DNA of 36,828 nt, taken from Candidatus Puniceispirillum sp. (GTDB lineage: Bacteria; Electryoneota; RPQS01; DYHQ01). The stretch spans positions 1 to 36,828 of the forward strand of contig DYHQ01000008.1 in NCBI GenBank assembly GCA_020724065.1, in the 5' to 3' direction. The notes under the pieces are model-generated. The model worked only from the letters and a program-made list of their open reading frames with translations. It was not told the DNA's origin and did no database searches. This document shows positions 25,130 through 34,057 of this stretch, piece by piece (position 1 is the stretch's first letter; each line of letters starts with the position of its first letter). The position numbers and the translations under genes were made by a program.

Positions 25130-26017
25130 CTACTTCGCCTCGAGAATTTGAAGAGCTTCAATCAGGTGGTCAAACAAATCAAAATAACTCGCAATTCCCG
25201 CCGCACCGCCGACCGAGGGAGGAAGCACGACTACTTTCGCCCCTGTGGCGGCGGCGATGATTCCCGGGATCTTGCCGGAGAAATAGGGCTCCCTCGCGAT
25301 GACCGAGATCGTCCGGGCCTTTATTAGTTCGATCAGTTCCGCTGTATGGGAGGGCGTCGGTTCAATGCCCGGCTTGGGTTCGACAAATCCTGCGATTTTC
25401 ACACCAAATGCCCGGGCAAAATAGGGCCAGGAATTGTGGAATGTCACAATTTCTTTGCCCTTTAGGGTTTGGGCTGCACCGTTCCATTCAGCGATTTTGG
25501 AACTCAATTCAGTCTGAAAGCGACGGAACCCTTCTTGATAGGTCTCTCCGTTGGAAGGATCCACCTGAATGAGTCCGCCCAAAATATTCTTCGCAATCAC
25601 AAGGCCGTTGTTCGGATCGAGCCAGTAATGAGGATTGCCTTGAGGATGAATATCCCCCATCGAGGCATTCACTTTCTCGGTGGGGATTTCCAGCGGAACG
25701 ATTCCTTGGGAGCAATCGACGACAACTAATTTGGCATTTCGGGAGCCATCAATAATGAGCTCTGCCCAGAAATCCAATTCCAAGCCCACTTTTAAATAGA
25801 GGTCAGCTCGCGCGACCTTGACCATGTAACTGGGCAACACCTCCACCGAATGCGGATCCGCCGTGCTTCGACAAATGTTGTCCACTTCGGCAAGCGGTCC
25901 GGCAATTTCCTTTGCAACGGATGCAAGATCAGCCGTCGAAGCGACGATGCGGACCTTGGCAAAGGCCAAGGTGGAGAGGATGGGGATAACCAGAAGATAT
26001 GCAAAGAGTCTTTTCAT
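25130..26017 (-). CDS. Periplasmic metal-binding protein (ZnuA-like, cluster A-I)
   Basis: The 295-residue solute-binding protein starts with a signal peptide (MKRLFAYLLVIPILSTLAFA). The metal ligands of the family are visible: His56 (TADPHSVEVLPSY), His130 (QGNPHYWLDPN), His194 (VTFHNSWPYFARAFG) and an acidic fourth site, probably Glu243 (AREPYFSG). The His-rich loop of many zinc-specific ZnuA proteins is missing between His56 and His130, so metal preference is not certain. ATG 26017 is preceded by GAGGAGACAGAC and lies 10 bases after the outer-membrane protein stop. An upstream in-frame extension is not part of the protein. Confidence 0.93.
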   Translation of the reverse strand: MKRLFAYLLVIPILSTLAFAKVRIVASTADLASVAKEIAGPLAEVDNICRSTADPHSVEVLPSYMVKVARADLYLKVGLELDFWAELIIDGSRNAKLVVVDCSQGIVPLEIPTEKVNASMGDIHPQGNPHYWLDPNNGLVIAKNILGGLIQVDPSNGETYQEGFRRFQTELSSKIAEWNGAAQTLKGKEIVTFHNSWPYFARAFGVKIAGFVEPKPGIEPTPSHTAELIELIKARTISVIAREPYFSGKIPGIIAAATGAKVVVLPPSVGGAAGIASYFDLFDHLIEALQILEAK

Positions 26018-26027
26018 GTCTGTCTCC

Positions 26028-27152
26028 TCAGAAGGAATGAGGTTTGTGTGGACCCAACGACCAGAGGAATTGGAGAGTCGCCGAATAGAATGGGTCGGCC
26101 ATGGCCGAACTCTCATGTCTTCGCACCAGGAGCCCAAAGCGACTCGTTTCCTCCGCTAAGGCAAAGCCGGCAAAGACTCCATAACCCGTTTGATAGGTTT
26201 CCTCAGTCTTGGCGCCCTGAGTGTAGTCATAGAACGCACCGGCGTTCCAGCGTCGCCGGAATTGATAGTCCACTGCGGTGAATGCTCCGAAGGAACGCAC
26301 ATCCGAGGTTTCGTCCTGCAGGGATGTCGTATCCTCTGAACTCCCTTCGGTGCACACTGTCCGAGAATTCCCGAGAAATTCTGCCACGAAGCTTAGCGAC
26401 CGATAGATGTCCGGTCGCCATTTCAGTTTGAAATCCAGATTCGCTAAAGTGGCATAGCGGTTCTCCGCCGGCTCATGTTCGCCTCGCAGCCATGAGGCTC
26501 CGGTTTCCAGAAAGGTTGTCTCGCCAAGGGGAACGAACGCCGAAACTCGGCTCAAAACGGCAATGTCAGAGCGAACGGTTTCGGCTTCATTCTCGTCGCC
26601 GTCCTCCTCGTGATGGTGATGATGAATTGGCAAGCCGCCGGTTTTCAGCGCGTGCGCCGAAATCGTCCATGCACTGGTTCCAATCGGGACAAGATAGGAA
26701 AGGTTGACTCCCACATCTTTCAATCCATCATCTCCAAATGCTTCTCTCAACATCAGCGGCCGTTCCATCCATGACCATTGATGTGAATGTTGTGTGTTGA
26801 GTTTGCCAAAATCGGCAAGGTATTGGCCGACTTTCATCTGAAGCCCCAGCGGAAGGCCTCGCAGCAGTGTCATATACGCCTCTTCGATTTCCATGGGTCC
26901 CTCGACGCTGTGTATGCCCAAAAAAATATCCGCGCGGGCGAAGGGGTTCAGATAGCCTGTCGCTCCAATTTCCAACTCGTGAAACTCGAGTATCGGTTTC
27001 TCCGCCTCGTCTGAGGCGGATGTGTCGTTGTGAATCGAGAGTCGAACATCGCCGATGAAGCTGATGTCCGGATTGACCATCGTCTGACCGCGGGCAAATT
27101 GCGGAACGGAAGCCAACACAAATCCCATACCGATATAGAGAATTATTTTCAT
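26028..27152 (-). CDS. Outer-membrane porin-like protein with His-rich loop
   Basis: The 374-residue exported protein (signal peptide MKIILYIGMGFVLASVPQFARG) has alternating amphipathic strands and an aromatic C-terminus ending in Phe, as in outer-membrane beta-barrels. It lacks the TonB-receptor plug. A loop near 176-195 contains HHHHHEEDGDENE, a strong candidate metal trap, and HSHQW lies at 122-126. It is the gene just before ZnuA/ZnuB, so it probably lets zinc or manganese through the outer membrane. GGAGGAGG precedes ATG 27152. The exact family is not recognised. It resembles the uncharacterised porins found next to zinc uptake genes. Confidence 0.75.
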   Translation of the reverse strand: MKIILYIGMGFVLASVPQFARGQTMVNPDISFIGDVRLSIHNDTSASDEAEKPILEFHELEIGATGYLNPFARADIFLGIHSVEGPMEIEEAYMTLLRGLPLGLQMKVGQYLADFGKLNTQHSHQWSWMERPLMLREAFGDDGLKDVGVNLSYLVPIGTSAWTISAHALKTGGLPIHHHHHEEDGDENEAETVRSDIAVLSRVSAFVPLGETTFLETGASWLRGEHEPAENRYATLANLDFKLKWRPDIYRSLSFVAEFLGNSRTVCTEGSSEDTTSLQDETSDVRSFGAFTAVDYQFRRRWNAGAFYDYTQGAKTEETYQTGYGVFAGFALAEETSRFGLLVRRHESSAMADPFYSATLQFLWSLGPHKPHSF

Positions 27153-27275
27153 CGTCAAAGCCTCCTCCTTGGAGAAAAAGAGCGTTGAATTGAATGCGAA
27201 CACAAAAGAGAGCGCCATCACACCCTCGCTGCAATCGCAACGGAAATGTGAATAGGAAGTCCGGAGAATGATCAG

Positions 27276-27566
27276 CTACGGAAGGGGAGGAGCTCGCTGG
27301 AGGAGAGGAGTGTGAGTGGACTTGTGCGGAAAGGCGAGCCAAGCAACCGGATGAAGAGTGACGGGCGGAATGAAATCGCAGGGAAGGTCAGGGAGAATGG
27401 CGACATCGGCCACGAACGAAACCGCATAGACACACGCCGTGCAGTCGTCCGCATGGGCGCCCACCCCATGATCATGCTGGAGCGGAACGAGGATCGGCAT
27501 CAGAAGAAAGCAGGCAACAATCATTGCCAACTCTCTTTGGAATCGGGATTTCAAATGCCCGATCAC
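27276..27566 (-). CDS. Small exported His/Cys protein, first gene of metal uptake operon
   Basis: The product is about 96 residues from GTG 27566 (GGAAGAG upstream), or 82 residues from ATG 27524. A basic N-terminus (GHLKSRFQRELA) leads into a hydrophobic signal or anchor (MIVACFLLMPILV). The segment HDHGVGAHADDCTAC (31-45) then offers His31, His33, His38, Cys42 and Cys45. The C-terminus is Pro-rich and ends QRAPPLP. This is the layout of DUF2946-like short proteins found beside metal transport genes. Its role is probably periplasmic metal binding or sensing, but that is inferred from context. Confidence 0.6.
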   Translation of the reverse strand: MIGHLKSRFQRELAMIVACFLLMPILVPLQHDHGVGAHADDCTACVYAVSFVADVAILPDLPCDFIPPVTLHPVAWLAFPHKSTHTPLLQRAPPLP

Positions 27567-27581
27567 GGTTTGGACTCTTCC

Positions 27582-27601
27582 ATAATCGTATCGCCGCTTA
27601 T
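27582..27601 (-). promoter_or_regulatory. Partial palindrome at the start of the metal uptake operon
   Basis: ATAATCGTATCGCCGCTTAT has outer symmetry ATAA-n-CG ... CG-n-TTAT. It overlaps a TATAAG element on the minus strand just upstream of the GTG 27566 start. A metal-responsive repressor such as Zur or MntR could bind here, but it does not match the usual Zur consensus. Confidence 0.3.
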
Positions 27602-27681
27602 ACAATTTCCTTGTGTCCAATGCCGAAGGCAAATATATCGAGACGATGGCAGAAAGGCAAGCGCCGATTCCTTTCAACAAA

Positions 27682-27712
27682 ATGGCCCCGGAGAAGCCGT
27701 CTCCGAGGCCAT
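27682..27712 (-). terminator. Stem-loop after the C25 protease gene
   Basis: A 13-base stem (ATGGCCTCGGAGA / TCTCCGGGGCCAT on the minus strand, one mismatch) with a 5-base loop, followed by TTTGTT, lies 25 bases past the protease stop. It is also upstream of the metal operon and would insulate it. Confidence 0.75.
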
Positions 27713-27736
27713 CTGTCTTCAGTTTCGTGGTGCGCT

Positions 27737-30700
27737 TCAGTTCTTCACAGAAGTCACCCGATAGAATCGTTTCTCAAGAGTGGCGGCATGACCGACGAAA
27801 GTGTAGGGAGGAGCGGTTACGATGACCGGCATTCCGACAAAATTCTCCGGATCATCGGAGTCATAGATATAATATTCGTCTGCATCCGTCGGCATCCATC
27901 TCAAGATTACATCGTCGCCTGAGCGCCACGCGGTCAAATCGGTGACCGGATCCGGCTGGTCATCCCAAACCACTTGCGCCGGATTCGACAGGGCTGATTC
28001 ACCGTCGGAGTATTGCGCGGACACTTGATAAGTATAGGTGCCGTACGGCAGACCCGACATGGCATCTTCATAGTGCAGCGCCTGGACGAGGGAATCAATT
28101 TTCGCGGTGTTGCGGTAGATGTTGTAGCCCAGAAGCGTGGCCAATACACCGGACGAGGGCGATTCCCAAGTGAGGGAAGTCGTGGCGCCTTCAAGCTCGG
28201 CCTGAAGATTTTGCGGCGCATTGTTTCCCACGACAAGCATGACTCGCACATCGTCAACATACCAGCCCTCCAGAGCACCACCATTATCGCTCCCGAAGCG
28301 GAAACGAATCTGGACATCGCCGCTGTAGCTGCCAAGATCACAGACAACTTCAGTCCAATCAATGCTGCCACTAAAGCAAGGCGTCCTGCATGCAAAAGGC
28401 CCTGTGTAGGGGTTGCCACCTCCCGCCGTGCAGCGTGTCACTTTGTTATAGCCGCCCACCGGAATAAGCTGCGTCCATGGCCCGCCACCGGCTGAAATTT
28501 CGATGATGCCAGCATCGTAGGCTGAATCGGGGTAGTAGCTCGAGACCTCGCCTTCCATCCAATGCCAGAAGCGAAGTTCCGCGTGGCCTGTCAAATTGAT
28601 CGTCGGCGTCATCAGCACCGCATCCATGTGATTGGCGTAGGTGCCGGTTCCCGTATCGCCGCATTTCCAAGCATGCGTGGGAGAATGCGATTTTTCCGTG
28701 GAGATATGCCACTGGTCATTCCAGCCGCTTTGATTGGCGGCGTGGGTCCAGCCACCTTCTCCATTCTCAATCGTATCATAGAACCCGCCGATGGGCAGTT
28801 CAACAAGCACATATTCCGTGCGGTTGCCTGCCATGTCCACTTCGAGATAGAAGAAGGCGCGATCCATCGGGGGTGCCGTCGGCAAAACCTGAATGGTGAA
28901 CGCCGTCAGATTTCCGGACTGACCCGAGTTGAGCTGAGCCAGCGTACCCGAACTTTGAGTAATATTCAGGTCGTCATGATCGGTTGTCAATGTGCCCACC
29001 AGAGACACAGCACCGGCGGACCCGCTGTTGTAAAGTGTTAGCGTCAATCCGACCGTTTCGTTGGCATCCATGACGCCATTGCCGTTGCCTGTGGCATCAT
29101 CCACGAGCGCGGAAGTGATGCTGAGTGCAGGAGCGTGCGCGATGATGTTAAATGAATCATACCACTCGTCTCGCGCTCCCTCAGTCGCCGTTACCGTGAC
29201 ATGGCAGACATGCCCATCGGGAACATCGGGATTCACATCGGCTTCAAATCCTTCGGGAATGCTCGACTGTTGCTGAGCTTGAATTGTGCCATAATACTCG
29301 GAGCCATCGGTGATCGTCAGATAGTCATCTGTGGTCGCGATGGTCACGGTGACATTCAGCGCATCTTCGTTTCCGAGGTTCTCTTCGGTCAGCGTAATAT
29401 CCAAAGTCTCGCCGAAGTCCGCCAATCCGTCGCCATCGCCACCCGGCACATCATCAATCGTTTCGCTTGCCGTGATGACATAGGGTCCGCTCTGTACCAT
29501 AATCGGAATGGTGGCGTGATAGGGCTCACAATCGTGAGCGGTAACGACGATGTGAAGCGTGCCCGGTGTCGTGGCGCCTGAGCCAAGATCCATGGTTGCG
29601 GTTCCATCGCTGAAGAGGTACTGCGTGGAATAGACTTCATTGTTCTCATCATGAACGCACACCAGAGCCCAATCCGATAGGCCCGACACGGTGACATCGA
29701 AACTGGTCAGCCCGATGAAAAGAGCGGCATCATGGCTGACAGTCATCTCCACGGGAATCGCCGTCCATACATCAACGGACGCATCCCCCATGAGATTGTA
29801 CATCTCGAAATAGCGACGCGTCGTCGGGTTGCTGCCGAAGTAGGCATAGTAGCGAAGTTTGCCGTAGTTCATCATGCCGGCCATCCAGGTCTGATTCTCT
29901 TCACCCGGATTGACATTGGCACAAAATCCCTCAAAGACTCGCTTCTCGAGGATGTCGTCTTCCGTCCAATACGAAGTCACGGTGGAGCCCATCGCTCCAA
30001 CCGCAGAATGGTCATCGCGGATCCAGGTCTCCATGAAACATTCGCTGCTATAAGTAAAATTGCCGGTGAGGCACGAGTAACTCTGCACATAGGGATAGAC
30101 GGTATTCGTGAGAGCGTTCACATCGCTCTGGTAGAAGACTGGTCCGTCAGCCCAGTAGGTCTCGGCTCCATGTCCTGAATAAATCGAGAGCGAGCGACCC
30201 GCATTATGAGCGTCGCGAACCTGCGCTGATGTCGCACCATAGGTATGGCAATAGAGCTTGTCGCAGGTGTAGCCGTCCGGCTGCAAATAGGTGCTGATCA
30301 CGAAGTTGTGCGTTCCCTCAGAGACAGTATAGTTGTCTTCCGACGCCATGAAGACACCTTTCTTCTGCCAATTGTAAACTCCGCCGGCGAGGGTATTCAG
30401 CTCGTAGGTCTGCGTCTTCGTGATGATATTGGTAATATCGGTCACATCGGCGACGGACCATCGCCCAAGATCCACATCCGGCCAGTAATCGGAGCCTTCG
30501 AGCATCGAGTAATTCAAATCGGTCTTCGGAGTTCCTCCGCCAACTCCCGTCCAAGCCGGAATTGGGCCTGAATCGCCGATGAGCAGAACGAAGGTAGGAG
30601 GAATCGGCCAGGTGTCATAGGCTTCCTGAATGTAGGCCTTGATGAGAACCGCTGTGCTGCCGGTCTGAGTTGTTGTCACGAAAACCGGGCGGAAGCCCTT

Positions 30701-31549
30701 GTCAAACTTCCATTCCACGAAGTCCAGAAGGTCCGTGTTGCTCTCCCAAGCCGGCTCAGTGATAATCAGAAGCAGAGGTGGCTCCGGCATGCCGTTCAAA
30801 TCCCGAATACCTTGATCAAGCGAGGTTTTCATCAGAAGGCGGTCAGTCAGAATCTCGAACGGCAAGCTGCGATAGCGTGCTTGCTTTGCGCGAGTCAATT
30901 CCATGTCCGATCCTGTCAGCGTGAGACGCAAAGTGGCTGAATTTAGAGCCTTCACTTGACTCGTGGCTGGATTGACATCGAGTGGGTAAATAACCAGCTC
31001 GACAAACCGATGACCACGAATGATTCCGACTTCGCCCAATTCGACCATCGCCGAAAGCTGGAACGCATCGGTGGCGTAAACCGACGCATCATAGTTGAAA
31101 GGTGCATTTTCCCATGCCCCAGGAATCTTCTCGATAGGGGCTTGAACAGGGTAGACAGGTGCATCAATCCCTAATTCATCAAATGACATCGTCGCCACAT
31201 CCATGCTCTGGATTTCGAGCGATGGCTCGGCGCCATAGGGAATGCTGATGAACTTGCGAATGGCTGGCAATTCAGGGTGTCCGATTTGTCCCCAGACGCC
31301 GCCATCGTCAACGGCAAGGCGGGTGAAATCGCCGCCCCGTGTTGTGACCGGAGCTCGCAAGAATCCGGCAAGCTGGAAATCCATGTCAATACCGGTCGGG
31401 CTGGCTGTCCGAATTTCTACAATCGGTGGCGCATAGCGCGACACGCCGTTCAAGGCGATCCAGCCGTCGGATGTGCTGGCATAGGTCGCTGCGCATGCCA
31501 AGCACACGACTGCCAGAAGAAACACAGCAAGTTTCAAGCAATTCTGCAT
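27737..31549 (-). CDS. Secreted gingipain-type cysteine protease (peptidase C25)
   Basis: The 1270-residue protein starts at ATG 31549 (AGGAGG upstream) with a signal peptide (MQNCLKLAVFLLAVVCLACA). A gingipain propeptide-like region fills about 30-240. The C25 domain covers about 255-640, with the catalytic His460 in SIYSGHGAETYW and Cys493 in VQSYSCLTGNF. A beta-rich C-terminal half follows: an Ig-like domain, two CARDB-like domains rich in NGNGVMDANETVGL-type motifs, a MAM/jelly-roll-like domain (WHWMEGEVSSYYPDSAYDAG, then RFRFGSDNGGALEGWYVDDV), and a final FN3 domain. No FlgD-type sorting domain is seen at the end (RFYRVTSVKN). It probably degrades extracellular protein. It is divergent from the GH57 gene. 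Confidence 0.93.
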   Translation of the reverse strand: MQNCLKLAVFLLAVVCLACAATYASTSDGWIALNGVSRYAPPIVEIRTASPTGIDMDFQLAGFLRAPVTTRGGDFTRLAVDDGGVWGQIGHPELPAIRKFISIPYGAEPSLEIQSMDVATMSFDELGIDAPVYPVQAPIEKIPGAWENAPFNYDASVYATDAFQLSAMVELGEVGIIRGHRFVELVIYPLDVNPATSQVKALNSATLRLTLTGSDMELTRAKQARYRSLPFEILTDRLLMKTSLDQGIRDLNGMPEPPLLLIITEPAWESNTDLLDFVEWKFDKGFRPVFVTTTQTGSTAVLIKAYIQEAYDTWPIPPTFVLLIGDSGPIPAWTGVGGGTPKTDLNYSMLEGSDYWPDVDLGRWSVADVTDITNIITKTQTYELNTLAGGVYNWQKKGVFMASEDNYTVSEGTHNFVISTYLQPDGYTCDKLYCHTYGATSAQVRDAHNAGRSLSIYSGHGAETYWADGPVFYQSDVNALTNTVYPYVQSYSCLTGNFTYSSECFMETWIRDDHSAVGAMGSTVTSYWTEDDILEKRVFEGFCANVNPGEENQTWMAGMMNYGKLRYYAYFGSNPTTRRYFEMYNLMGDASVDVWTAIPVEMTVSHDAALFIGLTSFDVTVSGLSDWALVCVHDENNEVYSTQYLFSDGTATMDLGSGATTPGTLHIVVTAHDCEPYHATIPIMVQSGPYVITASETIDDVPGGDGDGLADFGETLDITLTEENLGNEDALNVTVTIATTDDYLTITDGSEYYGTIQAQQQSSIPEGFEADVNPDVPDGHVCHVTVTATEGARDEWYDSFNIIAHAPALSITSALVDDATGNGNGVMDANETVGLTLTLYNSGSAGAVSLVGTLTTDHDDLNITQSSGTLAQLNSGQSGNLTAFTIQVLPTAPPMDRAFFYLEVDMAGNRTEYVLVELPIGGFYDTIENGEGGWTHAANQSGWNDQWHISTEKSHSPTHAWKCGDTGTGTYANHMDAVLMTPTINLTGHAELRFWHWMEGEVSSYYPDSAYDAGIIEISAGGGPWTQLIPVGGYNKVTRCTAGGGNPYTGPFACRTPCFSGSIDWTEVVCDLGSYSGDVQIRFRFGSDNGGALEGWYVDDVRVMLVVGNNAPQNLQAELEGATTSLTWESPSSGVLATLLGYNIYRNTAKIDSLVQALHYEDAMSGLPYGTYTYQVSAQYSDGESALSNPAQVVWDDQPDPVTDLTAWRSGDDVILRWMPTDADEYYIYDSDDPENFVGMPVIVTAPPYTFVGHAATLEKRFYRVTSVKN

Positions 31550-31946
31550 TGGGATTCCTCCTAAGAATCGCAAACTTCTCTTTTCACCGTGAAAAAGTAA
31601 ATCCAAAATTTTCATATACCTGCCCCCATGAAGCGCTCCAACTCTCTCAATCAAATTATATTACTCAAAAAAAGCCTCATTTGCAAGCAAAAAATGCTCT
31701 CCCTTGCCTGCTTTCTTGTCTGTTTTTTTCTTCTCCGCAGACAACGAAAAGGCTTCCGATGCACCTGACCCACTCAGGCCTTGCCAATCCAAAATCTGTT
31801 TGTCAGCGTCACTTCCGTCGTCTATAATATACAGAACTACTTTGACATCGCCGAGGAATTTCATATATTTGAGGTGTCATGCGCATCAGGAAACGCGGCG
31901 TTTCTCTGGTATTTTGTCGAGAGTCAAAGATCACGGAGAGACTCAT
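31550..31946. other. Divergent regulatory region between protease and GH57 genes
   Basis: This 397-base region separates two divergent genes. It contains a near-consensus promoter for the GH57 gene (31800-31828) and a TATAAT on the minus strand (31660-31655) facing the protease gene. The latter has only a weak -35 (TTGCAA, 20-base spacer). No additional gene is recognised. The open frame upstream of GH57 is not protein-like. Confidence 0.5.
31800..31828 (+). promoter_or_regulatory. Near-consensus promoter for the GH57 gene
   Basis: TTGTCA (31800-31805) and a perfect TATAAT (31823-31828) are separated by 17 bases. Transcription would start near 31835, leaving a leader of about 110 bases before the TTG start. 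It also excludes the upstream ATG at 31704 as the start. Confidence 0.7.
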
Positions 31947-34049
31947 TTGAAGAAAATCTACTTCGCCTTCGGGATTCATAATCATCAGCCGGTTGGGAAT
32001 TTTGACCATGTGTTCGAGGAAGCCTATGAGCGTGCATATCGTCCGTTCCTCGAAGTCATGGCGCGGCATCCGAGCATAAGATTCTCGCTGCACACCTCGG
32101 GTTGTCTTTTCGAGTGGCTCGAGAAACATAAGCGCGGGTATTTTGATCTCATTAGCAAGCTTATCGGGCGGGGGCAGGTGGAGCTGCTCGGTGGGGGCTT
32201 CTATGAGCCGATTCTGTGCATTCTTCCTGAAGAAGACGCGCTGACTCAAATCGAAATCATGCGTGACTACCTGAAGAAGCGATTCGGCGCGCAGATCCGC
32301 GGGGCGTGGCTGACGGAACGGGTTTGGGAGCCGCATCTTGCAAACATCTTGTCGAAGGGCGGAATCCGATATTTGCCTCTGGATGATTATCATTTCCTGT
32401 CCGGTGGACTTCGCCTCGAGGAATTGGCCGGCTATTATCTTACGGAAAGTCAAAGCGCGCCGGTGGGCCTTTTCCCGATTCACCAGCGTCTTCGCTATAC
32501 GATTCCCTTCAAAGAACCTTCGGAAACGCTTTCGTATTTGCGGCAATTCGAGGGTAAGGGATCACAGCCGCTCTTAGTCATGGCGGATGATGGCGAAAAA
32601 TTCGGGCTGTGGCCCAAGACCTACGAGTGGGTCTATGAAAAGGAATGGCTGGAGCGATTCTGCACAGCCCTCGAAGAAAACAGCGATTGGGTCGAGGTGA
32701 TGTCGCTGGGCGAAGCATTTGACAGAGTCGCGCCGCTGGGACGCACCTATCTGCCGACTTGCTCCTATTTCGAGATGGGCGAGTGGGTGTTGCCCGCGGG
32801 AACCGGCGCGCAGTTTGAGAAGTATGTCCATGAATTTGAGAAGCGCGACGACTTTGAATTGCTGCGGCCGTTTTTGAAGGGGGGCTTCTGGCGCAATTTC
32901 TTGGCGAAATATGACGAAGCGAACCTGCTGCACAAGAAAATGGTGCATGTCAGTCGCAAGTTTGCACGGCTTTCGCCGAAGAAGCGAACGGAGGAACAGC
33001 AGCGGCCTCTTTTGCGCGGTCAATGCAATTGTCCCTATTGGCATGGCATTTTCGGCGGGCTCTATTTGCCTCATCTGCGTCATGCCGTCTGGAAGGAATT
33101 GCTGACAGCCGAGAGACTTGTTGATGAAGCAGCACATCGAACCAAACATTGGATTCAAATTGCACAACAAGATTTCGATGCTGACGGAAGAGACGAGATT
33201 CTCATGGAGAGTCCATCGCTCAGCGCCTATCTTGCCCCTGCACGCGGCGGGATGCTCTTTGAATTGGATGCGCGTGAAAGGGCTTATGCCTTTTTAAACA
33301 CACTGACGCGCCACGCGGAAAGCTATCATGGTCAGCTTTCCAGAGCGACGGCAGAGGCGACCGAGGGGTCTTCGATCCATGACCAGATTCTATCGAAAGA
33401 GGAGAATATCGCCGCGTATTTGCATCTCGATTTCTATCCGCGCCGCGCTCTCTTGGACCATTTTCTCCCGTGGGACCTTTCAATTGAAGATTTCCGCGAT
33501 GGAAATTTCATCGAGCTCGGCAGCTTTCTGCAAGCAAACTACGATGTCACGGAAATGGGAACGGACTCGGTGACTCTCAACTGTCGAGGGCGCGTGATGG
33601 ACAACGAGGTCGAGTTTGTCAAGCGCATTAGCCTGATGGAACAAGAGAAGAAATTGCAGCTCGCTTACCACATAAGAAATCTTTCGGCTTTCTCTCTGCG
33701 GATTCCATTTGGTATCGAGTGGAATTTGGCTTTTCTCGCAGGCAACTCAAAACAGCATCACTTCACGATTCCGGGCAGTTCGATAAAAAAGCGACCTTTG
33801 GCGGAAGTCGTTCGGCATCCTGATATCCTGCAAATTGTCCTGCAAGACGAAAGCGAGAACGCGGCCATTTCATTCATGTTCGCGAAGCCCGTCGAAATCT
33901 GGCGCTGCCCGATTGAGAGCGTATCGCTTTCGGAAGGAGGATTCGAGCGAGTGTTCCAGAGTATCGCTCTCCTCTTCCGATGGGAACTTGCCATAGACGC
34001 CCAGAGTTCATGGGAGCAATCTTTCGAGTGTCGGCTCGCCAAATCATAG
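31947..34049 (+). CDS. GH57 4-alpha-glucanotransferase/alpha-amylase
   Basis: The 700-residue cytoplasmic enzyme acts on alpha-1,4-glucans (glycogen or maltodextrin). The GH57 barrel begins at KKIYFAFGIHNHQPVGNFDH. The nucleophile Glu124 is in GAWLTERVWEPH and the acid Asp214 is in VMADDGEKFG. Both lie at nearly the positions known in the Thermococcus litoralis enzyme (Glu123, Asp214). The DUF1925/1926 C-terminal beta domains follow (GQCNCPYWHGIFGGLYLPHL). I chose TTG 31947 because GGAGAG precedes it and the conserved N-terminus starts there. The upstream ATG frame includes the promoter. lptD follows closely, 8 bases downstream. Confidence 0.93.
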   Translation: MKKIYFAFGIHNHQPVGNFDHVFEEAYERAYRPFLEVMARHPSIRFSLHTSGCLFEWLEKHKRGYFDLISKLIGRGQVELLGGGFYEPILCILPEEDALTQIEIMRDYLKKRFGAQIRGAWLTERVWEPHLANILSKGGIRYLPLDDYHFLSGGLRLEELAGYYLTESQSAPVGLFPIHQRLRYTIPFKEPSETLSYLRQFEGKGSQPLLVMADDGEKFGLWPKTYEWVYEKEWLERFCTALEENSDWVEVMSLGEAFDRVAPLGRTYLPTCSYFEMGEWVLPAGTGAQFEKYVHEFEKRDDFELLRPFLKGGFWRNFLAKYDEANLLHKKMVHVSRKFARLSPKKRTEEQQRPLLRGQCNCPYWHGIFGGLYLPHLRHAVWKELLTAERLVDEAAHRTKHWIQIAQQDFDADGRDEILMESPSLSAYLAPARGGMLFELDARERAYAFLNTLTRHAESYHGQLSRATAEATEGSSIHDQILSKEENIAAYLHLDFYPRRALLDHFLPWDLSIEDFRDGNFIELGSFLQANYDVTEMGTDSVTLNCRGRVMDNEVEFVKRISLMEQEKKLQLAYHIRNLSAFSLRIPFGIEWNLAFLAGNSKQHHFTIPGSSIKKRPLAEVVRHPDILQIVLQDESENAAISFMFAKPVEIWRCPIESVSLSEGGFERVFQSIALLFRWELAIDAQSSWEQSFECRLAKS

Positions 34050-34057
34050 GGGAACCC

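Noticed and set aside
31704-31946. N-terminal extension of the GH57 protein from ATG 31704
   Set aside because: A near-consensus promoter lies inside it at 31800-31828 and the extension has no conserved sequence. The TTG start with GGAGAG fits the family.
31809-32546. 245-codon minus-strand frame over the GH57 start
   Set aside because: It is a shadow of the GH57 coding sequence, and it also covers the promoter of that gene.
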